A stretch of 64,000 nucleotides of DNA, from positions 558,001-622,000 of the forward strand of contig QKEL01000008.1 of the NCBI GenBank assembly GCA_003252395.1, in the 5' to 3' direction. The notes under the pieces were generated by a model. It was not told where the DNA came from, searched no databases, and worked only from the letters and a program-made list of their open reading frames with translations. The position numbers and the translations under genes were made by a program. The DNA is from Spirochaetales bacterium (GTDB lineage Bacteria > Spirochaetota > Spirochaetia > Treponematales > Treponemataceae). Within the stretch, counting starts at the first letter, position 1, and every line of letters starts with the position of its first letter. Positions 48,603 through 56,039 of this stretch are shown in pieces.

Positions 48603-49538
48603 ATGTTTAGTTATACGATCGTCGGAACGGGGGCGGTAGGGGGCTATTACGGCGCGAGGCTCGCGAAGGCCGGCGCCACCGTGCGATTTTTGGCCCGAAG
48701 CGATTATCAAGCCATAAAGGATAATGGGTTAACCGTCGATTCAATCGCGGGCAATTTCACCTTGAACCCGGTGGAGGTCTACCGCGATAGCGCGGATATT
48801 CCCGAAAGCGACGTGATCGCCATCGCCCTGAAAACCACCGCGAACGGCGAGCTGCCAAAACTCCTCGCGCCCCTCGTGAAGCCCGGCACCGTCATTCTGG
48901 TGATGCAAAACGGGTTAGGCATGGAAAGCGACATACAGGAAGCCTTCCCCCTGAGCGTGGTGACCGGCGCCCTGTGCTATATTTGCGCGCGAAAAGAGGG
49001 GCCGGGGAAGATCGTGCACCAGGACAAGGGTTCCGTTACCGTAGGGGCGCTCACCGCCTCGCTCGACCCCGCTTCGCCCCATCGGGCCGCGCTGGCCGGG
49101 ATCGCGAGCGACTTCGCCAAGTCGGGCGTTCCCGCGGAGGTTTCCGACAGCCTGGGAACCTCGCGCTGGAAAAAGCTTTTATGGAACGTGCCCTTCAACG
49201 GGCTTTCGGTGGCGCTCGATTGCGATACCCGGGAGATACTCGCCGAGCCGAGTTCCCGGCGCATGGCGATCCGGCTGATGGAGGAAGTGGCGCGCGGCGC
49301 GGCCGCCTGCGGCTTTCCCCTGGAAAAGGGCTCGATCGAGCGAATGGTGGGCTATACCGAAACCATGACGCCGTACGAGCCGAGCATGAAACTCGACTGG
49401 GATGCGGGGCGGCCCATGGAAATAGAGGCCCTCTACCGCGCGCCCGTGCGGGCCGCCCGGTCCGCGGGGGTGGAGCTCGGGGCAATCGCGAGCTTAGGCG
49501 ACCTTCTGGAGTTCATGGAAGCCAAAAAGAACAGCTGA
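48603..49538 (+). CDS. panE: 2-dehydropantoate 2-reductase (ketopantoate reductase)
   Basis: 311 residues. Rossmann loop IVGTGAVGGYYGARLAKAGA, ARSDYQAIKDNG, then LVMQNGLGMESDI, CYICARKEGPGKIVH, and the catalytic-lysine region RWKKLLWNVPFNGLSVALDC. The end has PSMKLDWDAGRPMEIEALYR, the family's second motif. It makes pantoate for CoA synthesis, or reduces a related 2-oxo acid. AAAGGGG lies ahead of ATG 48603. Confidence 0.92.
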   Translation: MFSYTIVGTGAVGGYYGARLAKAGATVRFLARSDYQAIKDNGLTVDSIAGNFTLNPVEVYRDSADIPESDVIAIALKTTANGELPKLLAPLVKPGTVILVMQNGLGMESDIQEAFPLSVVTGALCYICARKEGPGKIVHQDKGSVTVGALTASLDPASPHRAALAGIASDFAKSGVPAEVSDSLGTSRWKKLLWNVPFNGLSVALDCDTREILAEPSSRRMAIRLMEEVARGAAACGFPLEKGSIERMVGYTETMTPYEPSMKLDWDAGRPMEIEALYRAPVRAARSAGVELGAIASLGDLLEFMEAKKNS

Positions 49539-49570
49539 TTGCCTTCCGGCACGCGCCCCGACTCATTTTT

Positions 49571-49599
49571 TTGCATCCCGAACGGAAAAGAGCCATACT
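49571..49599 (+). promoter_or_regulatory. Leaderless promoter of the STAS operon
   Basis: TTGCAT (49571-49576), 17-base spacer, CATACT (49594-49599), six bases, ATG 49606. No ribosome site. Confidence 0.6.
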
Positions 49600-49605
49600 T
49601 TCCGT

Positions 49606-49947
49606 ATGGAATCCTACATTACCGGACGCGTATGCGTCATAACGCCCACCGACAAACAGATCGACGTGATGAATTCCGACCGATTCGCCCGGGAACTGGG
49701 CGAACGGTTCGACGGAGAGCACGATATCGTGCTGGACCTTCATAAGGTTCTCTTTTTGGATTCTTCGGCCCTGGGGAAGATCGTGGTTTTTTTGAGGACC
49801 GTCCGCGAGGCTCGGCGAAATATCGCGTTCTGCGGCATGAACGACGCGGTAACCGTCCTCTTTCGCATGGTGCGCCTGACGCAGATCGCCACCGCCGTAC
49901 CGACCCTCCCCGAAGCCCTCGCGGCCGTGGGAGCCCCCGCCGAATAA
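49606..49947 (+). CDS. STAS-domain anti-sigma factor antagonist (anti-anti-sigma-like)
   Basis: 113 residues. STAS fold with the core ITGRVCVITPTDKQIDVMNS, DIVLDLHKVLFLDSSALGKI, VREARRNIAFCGMND. The DSSALGKI segment holds the Ser that kinases of the RsbW type phosphorylate. It is the first gene of an operon whose second product carries a phosphatase and a RsbW-like ATPase domain, so it is likely their substrate. The stop overlaps the next ATG (TAATG). Confidence 0.9.
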   Translation: MESYITGRVCVITPTDKQIDVMNSDRFARELGERFDGEHDIVLDLHKVLFLDSSALGKIVVFLRTVREARRNIAFCGMNDAVTVLFRMVRLTQIATAVPTLPEALAAVGAPAE

Positions 49948-51506
49948 TGGAAGCACCTCGCGCCGAGCGATTCATTGAGCTCGCCACGGCATTGGGCCTG
50001 GCCGTCATGCTGGTAGACGCGGAGACCCTGGGCGTGGTCGTTGCCTCCGATTCGGCGACTCGCCTCTTGAGCCTGGAACCGCGCGCAGTGGGCGAGAGGC
50101 CCGTATCCTGGCTTTCGTTCATTGACGGGGAGACCCTTTCCGAGGTACGGGCCTTCGCCCGTTCAGCGCGCGAAGACGGCGCCCCCAGCGTGCGGTTCAG
50201 CGCCGCCGGAACCTTCGGGAATTCCCAGACTATCAGAATGACCTTCCTCGCCGCCAAGGATATCGTTCCGGAGGGAACCCTCGCGGTGCGGCTCGATCCC
50301 GATTCCGCCCGGCAAATCGCCGACCACGAGGCCGAACGGCTCAAGGAGAAGGAAATCGAGACCAGCGCCAGGATTCAGCAAACCCTCCTGGCCGGAAGCT
50401 ATACCTTTGAGGCCCCCGGCGCGTCCTTCGCGGCGGAAACCATTCCCTCTCAGCAGGTGGACGGCGATTTTTACGAGTTTTACGAATTGGAGGAAGGGAG
50501 CGTCGACTTTCTCATCGGCGACGTTATGGGTAAGGGCCTACCCGCCGCCCTTACCGCGGCGACTCTCAAGGCGGCGGTCGCGAAGGCGATCATCAAGGAA
50601 GTGGTCGCTCACGGCGACGACGTTAACCCGAGCAGGGTCCTTTCCGAGGCGGAACGGCACATCGCGCCGGGCCTTATCGACATGGGCCGTTTCCTAACCC
50701 TTTATTACGGAAGGCTATCCGCCACCCGGGGCCTGCTTCGCTTCATAGACGCGGGACACACGAGCTTTTTGTACTACGATTCGGCTCGCGACCAATGCTG
50801 GCAAGTAAAGGGCTCCAATATGCCCTTCGGTTTTACGGACGGTCAGGAACTCCGCTCCTATGCCCTTCCCTGTCACCGGGGCGATATCTTCCTATTCTAT
50901 TCGGACGGCATTACCGAGGCCGAAAACGCCGAGGGAAGCCTCTTCTCCGCGCCGCGGCTTATGCAGCTTCTGGCCGCCCATACCGACCTGTCGCCGGAAA
51001 ACCTCGTGAAAAAAACCCTATCCATGGTGTTTTTCTATACCGCCGGCGCCTTCCGGGACGACGTAACCCTCCTGATCGCGAAAACAAGCCATGAGGGCCC
51101 AAAAATCCTTTGCCGATTCGCCGCGACGCTCGACCGGGAGGAAGCCGAAGCCCTCTCCCGGCTTCGCGAGGCCTTCGCGGGCGATTTCGCGGAATCGTAC
51201 CCGGCGGGAAACCGGGAAATCGGCACCGAACTCTCGCTCGCGCTCGTGGAGGCGTTGGGAAACGTGATCAGGCATACCCAGGGGAAAGCGCAGATAGACT
51301 GGGAAATGACCGAGAACCGGGTCACGGTCGGGCTTGAATTCCAAGGCAAGGAATACGATTGGTTCGCCACGAAAGAACCGGATATGGAAAGCTATCCCGA
51401 TCACGGGTTCGGTTCGTGGCTCATGCAGAAATCGGTCGATTCGATCCTCGTGCTGCGGGGTAAGAACGACGAAAACAGAATAGTCATGACGAGGGGCCTT
51501 GAATGA
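49947..51506 (+). CDS. SpoIIE/RsbU-type PP2C phosphatase fused to RsbW-like ATPase domain
   Basis: 519 residues. Residues about 1-125 resemble a PAS domain (LGLAVMLVDAETLGVVVASD). The PP2C domain follows: IQQTLLAG, QQVDGDFYEFYEL, FLIGDVMGKGLPAALTAAT, IDAGHTSFLYYDS, IFLFYSDGITEAEN, FRDDVTLLIAK; the metal Asp residues are in place. The last 135 residues are HATPase_c of RsbW type: LVEALGNVIRHTQG (N-box) and GFGSWLMQKSVDSI (G2), but the G1 segment LEFQGKEYDW lacks the usual Asp. Phosphatase and kinase parts in one chain imply a two-way switch on the STAS protein. It overlaps both neighbours. Confidence 0.88.
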   Translation: MEAPRAERFIELATALGLAVMLVDAETLGVVVASDSATRLLSLEPRAVGERPVSWLSFIDGETLSEVRAFARSAREDGAPSVRFSAAGTFGNSQTIRMTFLAAKDIVPEGTLAVRLDPDSARQIADHEAERLKEKEIETSARIQQTLLAGSYTFEAPGASFAAETIPSQQVDGDFYEFYELEEGSVDFLIGDVMGKGLPAALTAATLKAAVAKAIIKEVVAHGDDVNPSRVLSEAERHIAPGLIDMGRFLTLYYGRLSATRGLLRFIDAGHTSFLYYDSARDQCWQVKGSNMPFGFTDGQELRSYALPCHRGDIFLFYSDGITEAENAEGSLFSAPRLMQLLAAHTDLSPENLVKKTLSMVFFYTAGAFRDDVTLLIAKTSHEGPKILCRFAATLDREEAEALSRLREAFAGDFAESYPAGNREIGTELSLALVEALGNVIRHTQGKAQIDWEMTENRVTVGLEFQGKEYDWFATKEPDMESYPDHGFGSWLMQKSVDSILVLRGKNDENRIVMTRGLE

Positions 51507-53173
51507 ACGAACGAGGAAAACCCCCGATCGGGATGAACGATCGGGTATGGTGGCTCGGCGGCGCCGAAAAGGATAACTACCTGCGGGAAAATACCTGGCT
51601 GATCGCCGCCGAGGGCAAGAGCGTCCTGATCGATCCGGGTCCCGTGCCGGGATTTCAGGCGATCTTCAAATCGTTCTCGTCGGTGGGAGACCTTCAGAAT
51701 CTCACGGCGATCGCCGTTACCCAGGGGCACCCCGACGCCTGCGCAAGCCTGCCGCTTTGGGAAAAGGCGGGTTTCTCGGGCAAGATCATAGCCCATTGGA
51801 AAACGGCCCTTCTCCTGCCGTCTTTGGGAATCCGCTCGGCCTTCAGGTACGTATACCGCGATGAGACCGACGGGTCGGGCCAATTTTTGGGGTTGCGCCT
51901 CATTCCGCTGCCCAATCTCGGCAACGGGGGTTCCCTCGCGCTTTACGATAGCGGGACGAAAACCCTTTTCAGCGGCAACCTTTTCGGTTTCTACGGCAGG
52001 AATAGCCCGCTGCTCGGCGCGCCGGATTCGCTCGAGCGGGTTGCGCAATACCATGCGCTTCACGTTCCCTCAGGCGAACTCCTCTCCCGCGCGCTGGATA
52101 CCCTCGAACCCCTCGAGGCGCGGCTGGTATGCCCGCAGCACGGAAGCGCGCGTTCAGGAGACATTCCCGAATTGTTCGCGAAACTCAGGGCGGGAAGCTA
52201 CGGCGGGGATGCCCAAGGGGACGCGGAATTCGATCCCGCCCAGGAGACCGAACTGGAGCTCCTGCGGAAGGAGCACCTCCGGCTTCAGGAGAATCTCGTC
52301 CTCGGACAGGACGATATCATGCTAGACCGGCTCACGGGCCTGTACAACCGAACCTTTCTCGACGAGTTCTTTCCCGCCTTCGTAGCGGGAAATCCCGACG
52401 GGGCCATCGCCTCCTTCCGGCTGGACGGCCTGAAGGCCCTGGCGGGCGAAGAGGGCGAATCCGCCGTCGAGACCGCCTTGAGGATATTCGCGGGCATCGT
52501 GGTGGAGACGAGGGGCGCGCAAACCATGGCGTTCCGCGATTCCGGCCCGTCGGTACTCCTTCTCTTTCAAGACGAAGAGGCGGCGATTCCCGAGCTACTG
52601 CGGCTCCAAAAGGCCGTTTCCGCCTCGCAGGCCTTTTCTCGCCGGATGACCGCCAGCGGCGCGGTCGCCTTTTGCGCGGAATCCACCGATCCCACGGTCT
52701 TGACCGAAACACTGAGGGAACGCACCCGCGTCCGGGACGGCATGGGGCCCGGAAGCATCTGCGTGAGTACGGAAGGCAACGAACCGATGCGGGAAGGATC
52801 GCTCCTCCTGGTGGAAAGCGATCGCGCCCTCGCGCGGCTCTTTGCCGATTTTTTCGCCGCCCTCCGCTTCGACGTGCAGACCGCGGGAACCGGCGAGGAG
52901 GCCCTGGCGGCCATATCGCGCAAACCCCCGGCCTTGGTGGTCTGCGAGGAACGGTTCCCCCTTTCGGACGTCTTCGCCGTGCACGAGTCCTTCGCCCGGG
53001 GCACGGGCACCAAGGGGCGCAACTTTATCATGCTTACCGAACGGAAAAACGACCGCTTGATTAAGCGCGCCTTCGAGTCGGGAATTCGGTACGTGCTCGA
53101 GAAGCCGGTAGCCCTATCGGAACTTGAATACCTCGCGAAAGCGCTCTGGGAGGATACCCTTGCGGAACGTTAA
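51503..53173 (+). CDS. Three-domain signalling protein: degenerate ODP/MBL, degenerate GGDEF, degenerate receiver
   Basis: 556 residues. Part 1 (about 12-225) resembles the metallo-beta-lactamase-like ODP (flavodiiron-type) domain: WWLGGAEKDNYLRENTWLI, VLIDPGPVPGF. The metal motif THxHxDH is TQGHPDAC, and the later ligand block is NGGSLALYDSG, so most ligands are lost. Part 2 (about 270-430) begins DRLTGLYNRTFLDEFF as in GGDEF but the active site is DSGPSVLLLF. Part 3 (about 435-550) is receiver-like (LLLVESDRALARLFADFF) with Glu where the phospho-Asp should be (VVCEERF) and Lys in EKPV. It likely acts as a scaffold or ligand sensor. It is third in the STAS operon. Confidence 0.75.
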   Translation: MNERGKPPIGMNDRVWWLGGAEKDNYLRENTWLIAAEGKSVLIDPGPVPGFQAIFKSFSSVGDLQNLTAIAVTQGHPDACASLPLWEKAGFSGKIIAHWKTALLLPSLGIRSAFRYVYRDETDGSGQFLGLRLIPLPNLGNGGSLALYDSGTKTLFSGNLFGFYGRNSPLLGAPDSLERVAQYHALHVPSGELLSRALDTLEPLEARLVCPQHGSARSGDIPELFAKLRAGSYGGDAQGDAEFDPAQETELELLRKEHLRLQENLVLGQDDIMLDRLTGLYNRTFLDEFFPAFVAGNPDGAIASFRLDGLKALAGEEGESAVETALRIFAGIVVETRGAQTMAFRDSGPSVLLLFQDEEAAIPELLRLQKAVSASQAFSRRMTASGAVAFCAESTDPTVLTETLRERTRVRDGMGPGSICVSTEGNEPMREGSLLLVESDRALARLFADFFAALRFDVQTAGTGEEALAAISRKPPALVVCEERFPLSDVFAVHESFARGTGTKGRNFIMLTERKNDRLIKRAFESGIRYVLEKPVALSELEYLAKALWEDTLAER

Positions 53174-56039
53174 CGATATCGTCCTCTTCCTGTTTTTCGC
53201 CTTTTTGGGCATCGATACGCTGATTCTTTTCATGACGTGGATCGTCAAAACGGGGTCGCGACGCAACTGGCGCATTCGAGAGAGATACCTTAAGGCAGTC
53301 GAGGCGGTTTTGCGCGGCGAGGCGTACCCGGAAACCCGGCTGCCCCGGAACGAGCGGTTCCGGCTTATCGAGGCGTGGAACGCCCACGCGAAGTCCGTCG
53401 AGCCGGACGAACGCGCCCGGGAATGGTTTTACGCGCAGACGGCGGAATGGGGCCTCCTGGCCCGGGCGGAGCGGCTATTGTGGTCGCCCCGGTTCAGCCA
53501 GCGGGCGGCGGGGATCAGGGTGCTCTCCTCATTGCCCCCGGAAGCCAGGGCCCAGGCGATTCGGCAAAGGCTTCCGCGGGAGCGGAACCCGCTGATCGCG
53601 CTCCGCCTCGTAGTGGCGGCCCTGGAAACCGATCCCGACCGTTCGATGGACCCGATCCTTGCCTGCTTTCGCCGTCAGGACGCGGGAACGAGGGAACGCA
53701 TCCTGGCGGTTCTCGAATCGAACCCCAACACCCCCGCCGCGTGGGCCGAGGGCGCGAGGGATACGACCGATTCCGACGCGAGGCTGATTCTTCTGGCGGC
53801 CGTCTCGGCCCGCCCCTTCCAATGGACGCCCGAGCTCATCGCCCGCTGCCTGCGGGACCCGAACCCGGAAGTCTTCAGCCGGGCGACCGTTTTAGCCTAC
53901 AGACTGAGCCCGGAGCTTATCGACCTGGACGCCGCCATCCGCTCCGACGACGGGGAAACCGTCCGTATCGCGGTCAATCTCATGTTGCCCGCCGACATGG
54001 TACCTTCGCGCGAGAAGGCGCGCTCGCTTCTCGAGGACGAACGAACGAGGGACGCGGCCATAGACGCGCTGCGAAAACGGGTGCTCGGCCAGGGCCGATA
54101 CCTGGACGTATTCCTCGAATGGCACGCGACCGCCGAAAGCGAGGACGAGCGGACGGGCTGGGCCCAGGTGCTCGGCACGCGCGCGGAGTATTACCTGCAT
54201 CGGCTTGAGGGCCGGTACGGGGAAAAGTCCGCCGCCCTGATCGCCGACATGATACGGTTGGGCTACACCGCGGACATTATCGCCTTCTTAAACGACAACC
54301 GAAACCCGGAACGGGAAGAAAAGCTTCGCGGCATACTCAGTCCGATCCTGGAAACGCGCGAGGCGTTTCGCGCCCAATGCGGGCGATTCCTGGAACCCGG
54401 CTTGCGGGCCCGGTGGGGAATACCCGAACCGGAGCCCCCGAAACGGCTTGATCGGGTATTCGCCACCCTGCGCGAGCGGTTGGGGCTGACGGCCGTCATG
54501 CTCGTCACAGCGTTCGCCTTGCCCGCCAGCTATTTCCTCGCGATTCGAAAGATCGCCCCGTTTCTGCGGCCCGGGGAGATCGTTTCCGGCATTATCCTGC
54601 ACGCGCAGAACGTCTTTCTGGTCTATACCGTCGCCATCAGCGCCCTGTACCTCGTCCTTATGGCGTTCTCACGCGCCGGGCTTATCCGCCAACGCCGGGA
54701 GTGGTCCTTGGCCGATCGGAAATTCCTGCATACGGCGGGCATCCTGCCGCCCGTATCGATCGTGGTACCCGCCTACAACGAGGAAAAAACGATAACCGAA
54801 AGCGTCCATTCCCTGCTCGGACTGAATTACCCCGATTTCGAGGTAATCGTGGTGAACGACGGCTCTTCCGACGATACCTTCGAAACCGCGCTGAAGAATT
54901 TCGAGATGAAGCGGATTGACGGGTCCGCCCGGCTCCCCATCGATACGGCCCCCGTAATCGGGGTGTACCGCAGCGCCACCGAGCCGAACCTGTACCTGAT
55001 CGATAAACTGAACGGCGGCAAGGCCGATTCCCTGAACGCGGGAATCGGCTTGGCGAGGAACCCCTACGTGTGCACCATAGACGCGGACAGCCTGCTGGAA
55101 CCCGAAACCTTGCTTCGCATGCTGTTCCGAACCATCGTGACCAAGCGGGAAATCGTGGCCTGCGGCGGGAACGTGATTCCCGTCAACGGCTGCGAAACCC
55201 AAAAGGGAACGCTGGTCGGCATCCACTTTCCCCGAAACAAATACGCCCGCTACCAGACAATCGAATACCTCCGTTCCTTCATTGCGGGACGGGTCGGCTG
55301 GGTACGGATGAACAGCCTCATCATTATATCGGGGGCCCTCGGGGTCTTTTCCCGAAAGAGGCTCCTGGAGGTGGGAGGCTACCTGACCGGCCGAACTCCC
55401 CTGGGCCGCGACACCGTCGGGGAGGATTTCGAGATCGTGATACGGCTGAGCCGGCATATGAGGGAGCGGGGACGCGGCTTCCTGGTGGACTACGCGCACA
55501 ACGCCAACTGCTGGACTGAAGTGCCGGATAACCAGGACGACCTGATCGCGCAACGGGACCGATGGCACCGAGGACTTATCGAAAACATGGTCTTTCACCG
55601 AAAACTGCTGTTTAACCCGAAATACGGCCAAACGGGATTATTGGCGATTCCCTACTACTTCATATTCGAGCTGATCGGGCCGTTCCTCGAGGCGATTGGC
55701 TATATAACGATGTTCGCCGCCTTTTTCTTCGGCCTTCTGCCCCCTTCGGCGGTGGTTTTGCTCTTTTCGGTAATCGTCCTTCTGGGCTTGATGGTTTCCA
55801 CCGCGGCGCTGCTTTTGTCCGAGGGAGGGGTCGTGTACTTCCAGGGCCGGGAATTCCGGTCCATCGTCGCGTACTGCCTCCTGGAAAACCTGGGATACCG
55901 GCAGTTCATGGGCCTTTTGAGAAGCTTCAGCTACGTGGGATTCCTGCTCGGAAGGCAGGGGTGGCGAAAATTCGCGCGTAAGGGGTTCGCCCCCCGCGGC
56001 AGTCTCGTCGGCCCGACCGGGAAGGGGGCGCGCCCATGA
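53160..56039 (+). CDS. Family 2 glycosyltransferase with N-terminal HEAT-like repeats
   Basis: About 959 residues from TTG 53160, chosen for GGGAGG six bases upstream. A membrane helix at the start, then about 350 residues of helical HEAT-like repeats (RLVVAALETDPDRSMDPILA style), a helix pair, and a GT2 catalytic domain: VSIVVPAYNEEKTITESVHS, VIVVNDGSSDDTF, TIDADSLLEP (DxD), VGEDFEIVIRLSRHM and QRDRWHRG (QxxRW). Four more membrane segments close it. The QxxRW motif marks processive synthases such as cellulose or hyaluronan synthase. It probably makes and exports a polysaccharide. No PilZ domain is fused. It overlaps genes on both sides. Confidence 0.88.
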   Translation: MRNVNDIVLFLFFAFLGIDTLILFMTWIVKTGSRRNWRIRERYLKAVEAVLRGEAYPETRLPRNERFRLIEAWNAHAKSVEPDERAREWFYAQTAEWGLLARAERLLWSPRFSQRAAGIRVLSSLPPEARAQAIRQRLPRERNPLIALRLVVAALETDPDRSMDPILACFRRQDAGTRERILAVLESNPNTPAAWAEGARDTTDSDARLILLAAVSARPFQWTPELIARCLRDPNPEVFSRATVLAYRLSPELIDLDAAIRSDDGETVRIAVNLMLPADMVPSREKARSLLEDERTRDAAIDALRKRVLGQGRYLDVFLEWHATAESEDERTGWAQVLGTRAEYYLHRLEGRYGEKSAALIADMIRLGYTADIIAFLNDNRNPEREEKLRGILSPILETREAFRAQCGRFLEPGLRARWGIPEPEPPKRLDRVFATLRERLGLTAVMLVTAFALPASYFLAIRKIAPFLRPGEIVSGIILHAQNVFLVYTVAISALYLVLMAFSRAGLIRQRREWSLADRKFLHTAGILPPVSIVVPAYNEEKTITESVHSLLGLNYPDFEVIVVNDGSSDDTFETALKNFEMKRIDGSARLPIDTAPVIGVYRSATEPNLYLIDKLNGGKADSLNAGIGLARNPYVCTIDADSLLEPETLLRMLFRTIVTKREIVACGGNVIPVNGCETQKGTLVGIHFPRNKYARYQTIEYLRSFIAGRVGWVRMNSLIIISGALGVFSRKRLLEVGGYLTGRTPLGRDTVGEDFEIVIRLSRHMRERGRGFLVDYAHNANCWTEVPDNQDDLIAQRDRWHRGLIENMVFHRKLLFNPKYGQTGLLAIPYYFIFELIGPFLEAIGYITMFAAFFFGLLPPSAVVLLFSVIVLLGLMVSTAALLLSEGGVVYFQGREFRSIVAYCLLENLGYRQFMGLLRSFSYVGFLLGRQGWRKFARKGFAPRGSLVGPTGKGARP

